Both the position numbers and the translations under genes were made by a program. A stretch of 20,923 nt of DNA from Chara braunii (taxonomy: Eukaryota > Streptophyta > Charophyceae > Charales > Characeae), in contig BFEA01000859.1 of the NCBI GenBank assembly GCA_003427395.1, positions 123,710 to 144,632 on the forward strand, in the 5' to 3' direction. Below, one piece after another: positions 1 to 9,133 of this stretch. The notes beneath the pieces were generated by a model, which did no database searches, was not told the origin of the DNA, and saw only the letters and a program-made list of their open reading frames with translations. The first letter of the stretch is position 1. Each line of letters begins with the position of its first letter.

Positions 1-836
1 GCGCCCTATCTACTCTACAGCCTAGCCTACAACTACAGCAATGAAAGCAACCAGACAACTTGACTACCAGCGAGTGATGATGTCAACACCAATGCCGACC
101 TCCACCTCCACCAGGTACGCGTCCTCTTCACCCACATTCTCCCTTGTACCCACACAGCGCCCTTCACCTCCGAAGAACCACCTTCGCCCTCACCTCCTTT
201 GCGCCCTCTTCTGCAGCCCAGCTATGGCCGCCAAGCGCCCAGTGCACAGGCAGCGCCCTACCGCCTAGCGCATGCCTGCCTTGCACTCTCTCTTAGCGCA
301 GCGCAGCAGCGCAACAACTTGCATTAGCGCAGCGTGCCGGCATTGCCCGCAATGGCCAAGATCCGTGCCCACTCGCCCTGCTTGCCTATATGCCAGTGCT
401 GTGTGTGGGCGGCCTCCCTTCAGCCTGCGACTGGGCCCCAGAGGCTGAAACCAGCCCGATACAGTTGGGCCCCGGGGCAATGCAGTTGCGCCTCCCTCAT
501 CGAGGCCTGCGGCCAGATTCAGATACTGGGCCGATTTCCCTTTGGCATTTTCGGCCTCTATACCCAACATGCATTGTTGGCCTCTCGTTCGAGTGCCCAG
601 GGCCTAACTAACTCAGAGGCCCTGGGCTCTCAGCATTTGCTGAAATCCGAGACTCACACTCCAACCAACTGGCATGCTGCAACTGTATGGACCCCACTTC
701 GTGAAATGTTGGCACAGAGGGCTCTTGTTGATTTCCTGGCCCGCCTTCACTTAGGGCGGGCACGAGGCTTGCTGGGGCCTTAGCCCAGAACATGTACATC
801 ATGGCAAGGCCCCTACTTGAGGGCTCAATCCTCACA
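1..836 (-). repeat. LTR of a Ty3/gypsy-type element, cut by the window start
   Basis: Related along much of its length to the LTR at 14677-15780. Shared landmarks, in plus coordinates, are a block with ctatct/cctagcctac (8-35), a TGATGTCA octamer (78-85, one base from TGACGTCA), caccag|gtac (109-116), a CTATATG box (386-392), the hairpin at 739-761 and the terminus tcctcaca (829-836). Read on the minus strand it starts TGTGAGGA, as the second LTR does. The bases to its right (837 on) do not form a clear polypurine tract, so it is either a solo LTR or the 5' LTR of an element lying off the left edge. Open frames inside it are incidental. The outer end and the target duplication cannot be seen. 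Confidence 0.75.
386..392 (-). promoter_or_regulatory. TATA-like box of the left LTR
   Basis: Minus-strand CATATAG, found at the equivalent place in all LTRs of the window (5780-5786, 13667-13673, 15251-15257). Conservation between otherwise diverged LTRs suggests the U3 promoter; the start site is not determined. Confidence 0.4.
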
Positions 837-881
837 AAAGCAGCTCCTCGGCAACAACATCCCAAAATAGCGGCGTCAGTC

Positions 882-1235
882 CTACGAATGAGGGAAATGG
901 TCCGCTTCAACACACAAGCTGCCACTCTCAGTACACAAGATGGGCTTTGAAAGAAAAACACATGATAATTCTTGCAAGAAAACAAAGCTTGTGCCTTGCC
1001 ATAGCAGCAACAGTTCCTCCGAATTGATGGTAATACCATAGCGACTCTCACTAACAGTTACAGTCCGCCTTGATGACAATAACATAGAGCAATCATTACA
1101 AGCCTTGAGGAAGACAGTGACCCCTTGTTGTGGAGACAAATCAATGCCAACACTAGCAACAATTGTTTGTTCTTTCCCACCTAGCCTCAGCTCAACGCCC
1201 AAAAAATTTTCAAAAAAACATTGTTCGACACAGAA
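882..1235 (-). CDS. coding-like open stretch, unknown protein (possible exon or gene fragment)
   Basis: About 118 codons are open between stops on the minus strand. There is no ATG near the start, so it is not a complete gene; it could be an internal or terminal exon. The translation has the balanced composition of a real soluble protein, with segments such as GKEQTIVASVGIDLSPQQG, VTVFLKACNDCSMLLSSRR and SRYGITINSEELLLLWQG. It ends at a stop at 882-884. I do not recognise the family and see no known motif, signal peptide or membrane segment. It lies just right of the left LTR and outside every repeat defined here, so it is among the few candidates for host sequence. A chance open frame cannot be excluded. 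Confidence 0.3.
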   Translation of the reverse strand, partial: FCVEQCFFENFLGVELRLGGKEQTIVASVGIDLSPQQGVTVFLKACNDCSMLLSSRRTVTVSESRYGITINSEELLLLWQGTSFVFLQELSCVFLSKPILCTESGSLCVEADHFPHS

Positions 1236-1327
1236 CTATACAACCAAATCACCCCCTCCAATTGAAAGCGATCATGCACCAGCACCCACCGGATGCCACA
1301 AGTACGGAGATCGTGAGAGGGACGTGA

Positions 1328-1558
1328 GAGGGAAGAGACGTGTACAAGCTAGACCACTACAGCGACTATGAAGCCGAGCAGCAGAATGATCGTGACCAGC
1401 AGCTGATGGTGGCCATCAGGTCCCCACTTGCCACGCACCAATGTCACCATATTATGTGTAAAATGAGAATGAATCTTCCTCTACAGTATGGGCAGATTCA
1501 TCGTTATGCTAAAGAAACCAGCCGCAGTCAAGTTCATTATCCCGGCGCCCAAGATAAG
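1328..1558 (+). pseudogene. two exon-like segments with splice-like borders, unknown protein
   Basis: Frame 1328-1419 reads as a charged protein segment containing DVYKLDHYSDYEAEQQNDRD and then QQLMVAI. It stops being convincing after 1419, where ATCAG|GTCCCC gives a possible donor at 1420. A pyrimidine-rich acceptor, ttcctctacag, ends at 1486. The next 72 bases read MGRFIVMLKKPAAVKFIIPA and end at AAG|GTACGT, a strong donor consensus at 1558/1559. Removing the 67-base gap joins the two segments in phase through an AG+T serine codon. The same bases can also be read through without splicing as a less protein-like frame from 1340 to 1642. No upstream start or downstream exon is identified and I do not recognise the product. 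It may be a gene fragment or pseudogene. Confidence 0.25.
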
Positions 1559-1739
1559 GTACGTACAGGCTCGTGCTCACTTCTCCCAGTCTTTCCATCC
1601 TTCTTTCTTTCCTTCCAAACTCCCACTCCAGGGCCCTCTTGACTTGCTCCTCTTTCCTTGATAGTGTGCGCTTATGTACGTGTATCGCTCTTCCTTTGTT
1701 CCCTGCTGTGACCCCTTACAAATGAGAATATTTGGTTGT

Positions 1740-2290
1740 TAGTTCTGTCAAGCTTAACTCGAAATGCCGATGTGAAGAGGGCAACCACCAATGCACGCAA
1801 CACGACCAACAATGCGACCACTACAACCAGCTTGACCAATAGGATGATAATCGCGAGGGACGCGTGCACCACTGCAACTGAAGGAAACATCCCCATGCAA
1901 CTCTGAGATCAACGAGGAGCACTATGAACACTAGCAATGCCACATGTAGCAATATGATCCCGGCAACCTCGAAGAGCACCGAGGGGGAGGCGATCTCCTG
2001 GATGGAGATAAGTGCAACGATCGTTAATCTGATCTCAATGACGAACAGTATGACAAATAGGACGAGCGTTGTCAAGATCGCGATAGCAACCAGCACTGGT
2101 TACACGATGGCAGACGCAATGATTTGGACCACTGGAGTCAAGGGAACGTTTGAGACTTGTGACACGTTAGACAGTCAGGAACGAGATGATAAGCAGCGTC
2201 CAGATGAACACCATCTCCACAATGAACCCCACTGGCTTTGAAGAAGACGACGAGCACCACGATCAATCACGATGGCGACTTTGACGGATA
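1740..2290 (+). pseudogene. decayed Asp/Asn/Arg/His/Gln-rich reading frame
   Basis: In one plus-strand frame the sequence reads as repeated short hydrophilic words, such as QHDQQCDHYNQLDQ, then EEHRGGGDLLDGDKCNDR, DERCQDRDSNQHW and RRNDLDHWSQG. Single stop codons break it, for example TAG at about 1840 and TAA near 2025. The composition resembles the first exon-like segment at 1328-1419, so the two could belong to one dead gene. Low-complexity sequence of this kind can arise by chance, and no domain is recognisable. Confidence 0.2.
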
Positions 2291-2710
2291 AGTCGGGATC
2301 GGGACTATTTTCTCACGCAGCCCCTAGTCCTTGTACTGGCCAGACCACTCATGGAAACCAAAATCCGACACCACGGCTTAACTCACCATGACCCAAAACT
2401 TCAACTTCGAGCTTTATTTCGCCCGATTCCACCAACGATCAAGTTGAGCTAAGTAATTTGAACTCCCTCTCTACGCATCCTTCATCCTCATCTTCTCCAA
2501 TCTGGACCACTCCGTTGTCGTCAATACTCTTCTTTTCCTCCCCTTCTAATTAGCTCCTCTGGCTCCAACTGATCATTGCACCACGCCAGTTCGCACCTCA
2601 AATGAACCAATGGCAATCTCAAGCGAACAACTTCCTACTGTCAGGCTCGCTACTTTATAGCACTACGGGCCGACCAATGGTAATTCAGAATTGTAGTATT
2701 TCACTTACCT
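2291..2710. other. intergenic stretch with nothing recognised
   Basis: AT-rich non-repeated sequence. I see no coding frame of interest, no RNA gene and no element terminus here. Confidence 0.5.
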
Positions 2711-2781
2711 GCTTCTAATGGAATTCAAACATGGGTCTATATTTCCGCATCTCATGCGTGAACCAACTGAGCCATGTCCGT
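2711..2781 (-). repeat. tRNA-derived (SINE-like) unit, left copy
   Basis: On the minus strand an A-box-like TGGCTCAGTTGGT (2762-2774) is followed 44 bases on by a B-box-like GTTTGAATTCC (2720-2730), which is the spacing of a real tRNA. The T stem and acceptor stem do not pair, so this is not a functional tRNA. It fits the pol III promoter head of a SINE or a decayed tRNA. Confidence 0.5.
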
Positions 2782-2854
2782 TGGTTCGACCAGCCCCACT
2801 GGACCAGTACCCCCCCCCACCAAGTAAATGTGAACTATTTCATTGCATTCATCT

Positions 2855-2924
2855 AGGCCCACCAGGATTTGAACTTGGATCTGTACTTCAACAGTTCAGG
2901 GTGTACCAACTGAGCTAAACCAAT
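2855..2924 (-). repeat. tRNA-derived (SINE-like) unit, right copy
   Basis: Minus-strand A box TAGCTCAGTTGGT (2905-2917) and B box GTTCAAATCC (2865-2874) lie 43 bases apart, which is tRNA geometry. The T stem (CCAAG with CCTGG) pairs at four of five positions. The anticodon region contains CTGT-TGAAGT-ACAG, which suggests a GAA-type loop. The seven-base acceptor arms (ATTGGTT and TGGGCCT) do not pair, which argues for a tRNA relic or SINE head rather than a working gene. Confidence 0.55.
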
Positions 2925-2966
2925 TGGTACTTGCTATTGCCACAACTAGCTCTAGGACCGACAATC

Positions 2967-5223
2967 CCTCAATCCAAAAAAATGGGAAAAAGAAATAGAG
3001 GAAAATAAATATAAATTAAAAAAGGGAGAAAAACGCGGTCCGGTTGGGCCCGTGGTCGGGACCAGCACCAGAAATGCAGGAGGGATAGTCCATGGGACCC
3101 TCGACCCCTCGGCTTCTCCATCTCGCTCCCTCGCTCCGTTGCCGCTTGCTGGCCATGATCCTCATCCCTGCTACATGACAGTCTGGTATTATAACCAATA
3201 GGGCTAGGCCAAAATCTGTTTACAATAGGTCACTAATATCCTTATGACCGGGTATTTGCACTGCGACCGAATCCGCAAAAAATGAGCGAGGTCGCACCTT
3301 GGCCTATCATTATGTGTGGCTGCCGGACACACCAGCTACCACGCCTCATGCGAGGAGGTTCGGGCACCGTTTACGACAGCCGGACACACCAGCTACCACA
3401 CTGGAGATGAACTTGCCATTACCTCATGTTCCTGCAAGTGACCACTTTTCAAAAGTCGCGCCTTCGCTACTTCGGCCCGGTTACCACATACAACTTATTT
3501 TATTGCGGGTCGGCGACCAAACAAAGCAATACGAACGACGTGTGTACACAAAAAAAACGTTTTTAGCCCAAAGTCTAGCCGATGCAGACACAATTTTACA
3601 CAGGTCAGCAAAGCCCATGGGAGCGGCCAAAAACGGTGATCAACATAGTTTTGGCAATGGTCACGGCAAGGTCGGAATTTGTGTGCGCGCACCTCCACTA
3701 ACCAACTTTCACCCGGTCCTTTGAAACACGCCTTAAAAATGCACACCCACGCACTCCCCGACCTAATTATGGCAAGGAAGAGAATTGTCCGATCTCTGAT
3801 AACCGGACACGACTCGTATGAAAGTAGGTGCACCACTATCTCAATTAGCATCACAAACTCAAGTTGTGTGGCCTGTGAAAGCATGCCATTGGGCAAATAC
3901 CCTTGTAAGCTAGGTTACCAGGGCGGACGTCCGGGACCCCCCAAGATGTCGGACAACTGGGGAGACGTCCTTCGGTGACAGTATGCCTGATCTTAAAAAA
4001 AAAAAAAAAAAGGGTTTCTCCTCACATGAGGAATATGCCACAAGGGTTTTGGAACTTTTGGGTCATTTAAGCCCGTAGATAAAAAGATAAAAATCGCCAA
4101 AGATGTCATTGTCAATTTCAACCAGACAGGACAATCTTATCAGGGTGAATTTCAATCACGCACGGTCAAAGGGGAGACTGCTCCATGCCAGTCAACACTA
4201 GAAAAGGATGGGCAGACATTGGGGAGGGCATTCTAACTTCCGTTGGCTTAATGCTAGTGTCGTGATGCGAGGCTGCTGGAGCTGTATGTTGGCGGCAGAT
4301 GCTAGGAGTGGACGCCATGCTTTTGGGAGATTGTACTGGCCCGTAGGAGGAGGAGGATTAGGGTTGACTGGTATGTGAGGAGGGGAAGCTTACCTAGACG
4401 TACCTAGTGATGATACGTGAGATTTGCTCCTGTCTCCATGAAGGTGAAGAAGTGTTGCGCTATCCTCCATATCTGACTGCCAACGTGGAAGGAGGATTGG
4501 GGCCCTGTTCTGATCGGCACAGTAATTATGATAGACGACGTTAGGGGGAACATGCATTGCTGAGGTGACGTTAGTGGAGATGTCCCAAGTGGGAGTGGGT
4601 GAGAGGAAAACATACATGTGCTATTGATTATCATTGAGACTCTCCTCCTCTTCTTTGTCTTATCTCTTCCCTTACTCTTCTCTCATGCTCTTCTTTGACG
4701 CGATAGTACTCTTGAATAGTGCATGTGATCGAGACTTAAGACTTGTAATTCACGATTGGAGACTTTGTGAGTAACACTGGGTTCAGACTTTTATTGCATT
4801 GCTGATTGGCTCTCCGACGGGACTGGTTTCATTACAATTTGGTATTGAAACAGTCTCCTCCTACCTCACCATACTACTGATGACGATGCAGACGTGGCAC
4901 TCACGCACTACAGGGACGGGCCACAGTGACACACTAAAATGACGTGCTACAGTGACGCGCTAATTTGTTTTCCTACGAGACTGGGTTCATTACAGATACA
5001 GTGGGGAAAAAAAGGCAATTGAAGAAAGAGGATGGGAGGGAAAAAAAGGAAAAGAGAAAGAGGTCGAGGTAAGATACGTTACAGATGAGCCAGGAACATT
5101 CTCACCAGACCAGAAAAAACGAAAAGCCACTTGCATTCTGGATGTGGTAGGAAAATTTACTTCCTCAATTTGTTTCTCTTTTGCGGAAAAAAAAAGTTCA
5201 CCTTTTTCATGAGATGAGGAAGT
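2967..5223. repeat. repeat unit R, copy 1, left part (interrupted by element 1)
   Basis: Matches 18342-20604 almost continuously at roughly 95% identity in a hand-counted sample, from ctcaatccaaaaaaatggg to gatgaggaa. Copy 1 has a longer A run (about 3994-4010), an extra copy of the ggacacaccagctaccac word (3323-3340 as well as 3381-3398), and lacks about 40 bases found in copy 2 near 20510-20560. The short open frames inside are not preserved convincingly between copies, so I treat R as non-coding. It continues at 14089 after the element 1 insertion. R could be a non-autonomous transposon or part of a larger duplicated segment. Confidence 0.85.
4840..4851 (+). other. PBS-like motif after an LTR-like end, inside R copy 1
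   Basis: The plus strand reads cattaca then att then TGGTATTGAAAC; copy 2 has TGGTATCGAAAC at 20189-20200. The CA-ATT-TGGTATCG layout mirrors the genuine LTR/PBS junction of element 1. Only the first seven or eight bases fit an initiator Met tRNA end, so an LTR ending at 4836 is a suggestion only. Confidence 0.25.
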
Positions 5224-6173
5224 TGCAAGGAAGATGAGCAATAGCGAACTTCAGCAATCAAACAGCATCATATACACAAGAGCAGATAGTCGTGACCTCG
5301 AACCAACAACAGAATTGCATCACGAGTTTCACCAAATAAGAACACACCAAGAGCTAATAATTGACAATGCTGGTAAAGTCTCATCATCATCATCAATGAA
5401 GAACCAATGTTGATATCCTATATGGCGCTCGGCGCCCAGACGACAGATGGCAGATCCTATCTAGCCTAGACTACAATGCTGAAGATGACGTCAACAGCTT
5501 TCCCGAAGTACGAGCATACAGCGACCAATGTCGCACGCTTCCAGCACCAGGTATGTCTCTCGCCTCACTCACAACCTCGTTCCTCAACACACAGATGCCA
5601 CTTGCACCCAAGGACCACCCTGCGCCACACCCAGCTTACAGCAGCGCAGCTCGGCTATGGCTGCCTGCTCCTTCCCTGCTCGCCCGTGAGCGTGCGAGCG
5701 CTGGCCAGTAAATAGCGCAGCAGCGCTTGCGCAGCATGCAGCCAGCACCCGAATGCCAAATGCGGAGGCAAGCCCTTTGCTATATGGAAGTGGCCTGCCT
5801 GCTTGCTTGTCCCAGGCTGCGCTGGGCCTTTCCCAAGAAGCTTCCGGTAGGCCTCGGTAGGCTGAGGCCCAGTCCACACAACTCAGGCCTTGGGCCTGTA
5901 GTGGTTGCTCGCGCCCAACTGTCAACGGCCTGTGTTTGGCCCAGTACCCGTACCCAGCCCAGGGCCTGCTTTCCATACATTCGCATCTATTAGGCGGCCC
6001 AGGGCCTGGGTTTTCTCAACCAACTGGCGCTGCGCAACTGCCTGAATTTCCTTGAGTTGCGTGGTGACCAAAATAGGGGCCTTCAGGCCCTCGTCGTGCC
6101 TGCCTTCACTTAGGGCGGCCGACGTGATAGTTGGCAGGGCCTGAATGGGGCTCATAGGGGCATATGCCTCGCA
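5224..6173 (-). repeat. 3' LTR of element 1
   Basis: 950 bases, minus-strand TGCGAGGC...CTTGCA. It differs from the 5' LTR by scattered substitutions, 14 extra bases near 5719-5735, 5 extra bases near 5988, and a single rather than double copy of a 33-base unit. It carries the CATATAG box (5780-5786), TGACGTCA (5486-5493) and the U3 hairpin (6098-6119). Confidence 0.93.
5780..5786 (-). promoter_or_regulatory. TATA-like box, 3' LTR of element 1
   Basis: Minus-strand CATATAG, about 390 bases from the start of the LTR, a usual U3 position. It is the same box as in the other LTRs. Confidence 0.4.
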
Positions 6174-6187
6174 TTCCCTCCTCCATA
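6174..6187 (-). other. polypurine tract (PPT) of element 1
   Basis: Minus-strand TATGGAGGAGGGAA directly abuts the start (TG) of the 3' LTR. This is the expected primer site for plus-strand DNA synthesis. Confidence 0.8.
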
Positions 6188-6210
6188 ACTTCGCTAGTCC
6201 TCTGAGAAGT

Positions 6211-7791
6211 TCAGTCTTCGATGATTTGGCGCTTTCCCTTCTGCAGCGATTTCTCATATTGAGCTACGATCTGAGGAGCGGTCTGCATGAGTTCCTCCCT
6301 AGTGAACCAGCAGTCCTCCTTTGGATCCAGATGATGTCGGAACCGAACTCGGTACTGCAGCTTCGGTTTCGGAGGACGTCCCCTGCCTGTCGGTCTTGGA
6401 ACGGGCATCTCCCTGTGATCCACGATGTCGTCTATATCCACCTCTCCATCCATGGTTGGGGGCAGCATTGAGCGTCGAGAAGGAAACTGATCTGTTTCCT
6501 TGAAAGGTGCAAGCTTGGAGACGTGAAAGACAGGGTAAGTGCGTAAGTGACCAGGGATGCGAATGACATAAGACGGGCCATCTGGTTCATTCCCCACAAC
6601 ATCTAATGCCTCCGATGGTCCAAAGTACTATGGCATGAGCTTGCGGGAGATCCTGTGCTCCTGTCCTAGTTCTGAGGACTTGACCTAGACTCTCTCTCCC
6701 ACCTGAAACATGGATGGACGACGATGTTTGTTTTCAGACTCTATCATCGCCGCCTGTGCCTTGTGCATCTGTTCAACAACCTGCTGCATTAGCTGCTCAT
6801 ACCGATAAGCAAACTCTAAAGTCCCAGGTGCAACATTTGGCTGATTGTCAGGTAGTAGAGAGTCTAAAGGCAGTCGGGGTCTGAAGGTCAGTAACAAGCT
6901 ATTAGGACTGACTCCGGTTGCACTTTGCACGGCATAATTGTACAAACTTGCGATGAGAGTAAGTTTCTCATCCCAATCTACCTGATTTGGCTTGATGTAA
7001 TGCCTTAGCAGGTGTTGTACAACGCGGTTCATTTGTTCAGCTTGCCCGTTTGCCTCAGGATGATTGTCTGATGTCATCTGCAGTTGCGTGCCTTGCTCTG
7101 CAGCTGCTGCTTTCCACAGCTCACTTGTGAATCGGACATCCCTGACACTAACTATGGACTCAGGTAATCCAAAGTCTCTAACCCAATTCTCTTTGAACAT
7201 CTTAATCACGTACTCCATTTTAGTTGTTGCCAGCATTGCAACTAATCTAGCAAACTTACTAAACCTATCCATAATGACGTAGATGTAGCGCATTCCACTC
7301 TTGCTAGTGACCAGCATATCCATGAAGTCCATGGACAGACTCTCACCAGGTCTTTCCGGAATCGGAAGGGGCTTCAGGAACCCAAGAGGAGCCTGAGTAT
7401 GTGGCTTGTCTCCCTGACAGACCTGACAAGTCTCCACGTACAACTTAGCATCTCTCATCAATGTGGGCCACCAGAACCGCTGCAGCAGATTAGCCACAGT
7501 CTTTTTTTATCCAAAATGTCATGTGGCATCATGACATTCACCTAAAAATAAACTACGCAAAGACTCCCTATTAGGAACACACAAACGTTTATTCCCAACC
7601 TTCTCAAGGAACAGCAAGCCGTTGACCAACTCAAACTCAACAGAAGTCACTTTGTCCTTCGCCTCGAGTCTGCGGATGATCTCAGACATGAACGGATCCT
7701 CGCAATAGGCTTCCACCAAAGACTGAGTAACATTGTCCACAAGATTGAACTCAGTAATCAGCGCACCTGAGAAATCAGGTCTACGCGACAA
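6211..7791 (-). pseudogene. element 1 integrase with chromodomain-like tail (broken)
   Basis: This domain inserts element cDNA into chromosomal DNA. The HHCC zinc finger is visible as the ECHDA and HFG histidines and the CQVC cysteines (7430-7535). The core has the first acid in SMDFMD (about 7325) and the last in GQAEQ (about 7045). The middle catalytic aspartate of the usual SDR motif is valine here (SVRD, about 7148; GTC for GAC), which should abolish activity. In-frame stops are TGA 7519-7521 and TAA 7507-7509 inside the zinc finger, TAG 6685-6687, and TAG 6628-6630. A GPF/Y-like YFGP segment follows (about 6620), then a C-terminal segment with YRVRF...CWFTREEL...IVAQYEKSL that resembles a chromodomain (6211-6450). 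The usual role of such tails is targeting to modified chromatin. Everything stays in one frame apart from the stops. Confidence 0.88.
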
Positions 7792-7878
7792 GGCATCAGC
7801 AACCTTGTTGTACTCGCCCTTGATGTACTGGGGCTCGAAGTCATACTGTTCAATGACTTCGATCCAACGCTTGAGAGC

Positions 7879-7894
7879 ATCAGAGACTCAGAGA
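7879..7894 (-). other. 8-bp near-duplication causing a frameshift (footprint-like), RNase H C-side
   Basis: The minus strand reads TCTCTGAG then TCTCTGAT. Removing one octamer restores the downstream frame. If the octamer is taken as CTCTCTGA, the second copy differs only by C to G at its first base, the complement. Confidence 0.6.
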
Positions 7895-8146
7895 GTACCG
7901 GTTGAGTTCTCATCCATCTCAGGGTCTGATGATCAGTCCTGAGGATGAAGAACTTGAACCTCCCAAGGAGGTAGTGCCTCCAATGGGTCAGAGCCTTGTA
8001 AACCGCATAAAGTTTCTTCTCATAGGTGGACTTAGCCAACTTCTGAGACGACATTTTCTTGGACATGTACTCAACTGGCCTCAATTTTTCCCCCTCCTAT
8101 TGTGCAAGTACGATGCCTATGCCATATTGGTTAGCATCCGTAGTTA

Positions 8147-8162
8147 CTATAAATATATAAAT
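8147..8162 (-). other. 8-bp near-duplication causing a frameshift (footprint-like), RNase H start
   Basis: The minus strand reads ATTTATAT then ATTTATAG. Removing one octamer joins DKPFI to VTTDA in frame. The junction base differs (T for G, or T for C in the other phase) and is not a complement. Slippage in AT-rich sequence is an alternative. Confidence 0.5.
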
Positions 8163-9117
8163 GGCTTATCAGGATCAGGAAGTTTCAAGACTACGTAATG
8201 CGTCAACGCATGCTTCAGATGTCTGAAAGCAGCCTCGCATCTCTCAGTCAACTCCCATGGGGTGTCAAGGCAGGTCAAATCAGTCAAAGGGGCGGCAACT
8301 ATGTTATACTTCTTCACGAAACTGCGATAGTAGCCGGTCATCCCTAAGAAAGATCTCATCTCAGTCACAGACTGAGGACGCGGCCAATCACGAATGTTGG
8401 CCACCTTCGCGTCATCGGGCTTCAACCCTTCCGCGGAAATCTCATGACCCAAGTACAAGACATGGATGCGGCCAAACTCGCACTTCTCACCGTTGATCTT
8501 GAACTTGTGCTGTCGCAGGAGACTGAGGACTTTGTCCAAATGTGCCACGTGCTCCTCGACAGTCTTACTAAAAATAAGTATGTCATCCAGGTACACGATA
8601 ACAAACTTATCCAAGTAGTCATGGAATATCTGATTCATAGCATGCTGAAAGGTGCCAGGAGCATTGCAAAGGCCAAAAGACATCACCACAAACTCATACA
8701 GACCGTACCTGGTCTGAAATGCGGTTTTGTGTTGATCCTCAGGCTGGGTTGCAATCTGATGGTACCCAGACTTCGGATCTATCTTACCGAAGTACCGACA
8801 CCCTTGCACTCTATCTAGCAAATTGTCGATGCGTTCTTAACAGTGATGGCATTGAGGGCCCTATAGTCAATGCACATCCTAAGTGTTCCCTCCTTCTTCT
8901 TAGGTACGAATAGTACTGGAGACCCATAAGGAGAAACACTCGGTCGGATCCAACCCTTCTCTACGAGTTCCTTGAGTTGTCGGCGAAGCTCATGGAGCTC
9001 GCCTGGAGACATCCGATAGATCCTACCCTTCAGAATGCTAGACCCTGGGATAATCTCTATCACATGGACAACCTCCCTCTCTACAACCCCTGTCGGCTCT
9101 TCAAATAGATCAGGGTA

Positions 9118-9133
9118 CTTGGCAAGTTGGCAA
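9118..9133 (-). other. 8-bp near-duplication causing a frameshift (footprint-like), protease-RT linker
   Basis: The minus strand reads TTGCCAAC then TTGCCAAG. Removing one octamer restores a frame matching the VVAKYPD word that element 2 keeps intact at about 17735. The altered base is C for G, the complement, in either phase. Confidence 0.65.

Larger units (their letters stand above)
7758..9063 (-). pseudogene. element 1 reverse transcriptase and RNase H (frameshifted)
   Basis: RT copies element RNA to DNA and RNase H removes the RNA. RT fingers are at 9063-8815 ([35 protein letters not shown]). Palm and thumb are at 8821-8150 (KIDPKSGYHQ with the first catalytic Asp, VVMSFGLCNAPGTFQ, and VYLDDILIFS with the YLDD pair at about 8598). 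RNase H follows, with TTDANQYG (about 8140) and RTDHQTLRW. Breaks are a deletion at about 8835 removing roughly six residues plus one base between VKN and the IDN motif, an 8-base insertion at 8147-8162, an in-frame TAG at 8097-8099, and another 8-base insertion at 7879-7894. Each frame resumes with good family sequence after the break, so these are point lesions in a once complete gene. Confidence 0.9.

Noticed and set aside
1-836. Left LTR as the partner of the element 2 LTR, enclosing everything between
   Set aside because: Both are in the same orientation, but the element 2 LTR abuts a PPT and is therefore a 3' LTR. The partner of element 2 should lie to the right, not the left.
2855-2924. 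Functional tRNA gene
   Set aside because: A and B boxes are good, but the acceptor arms do not pair and the D stem is disrupted.
3299-3978. Plus-strand open frames in R copy 1, with partial counterparts near 18659-19284
   Set aside because: The frames are broken differently in the two R copies by indels and show no recognisable domain, so I see no sign of protein-level constraint.
4030-4060. 9-10 bp near-duplications between R copies (near 4040 and near 19530) as more excision footprints
   Set aside because: The periods are 9 and 10, not 8, and junction bases do not show the complement pattern, so slippage is as likely.
2967-5223. R as a Helitron (starts with TC)
   Set aside because: Neither copy is inserted after an A, and no CTRR end with a 3' hairpin was found.
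5476-6257. Open frames inside the LTRs on both strands (also 13386-14070)
   Set aside because: LTR sequence; the frames differ between the two copies through indels.
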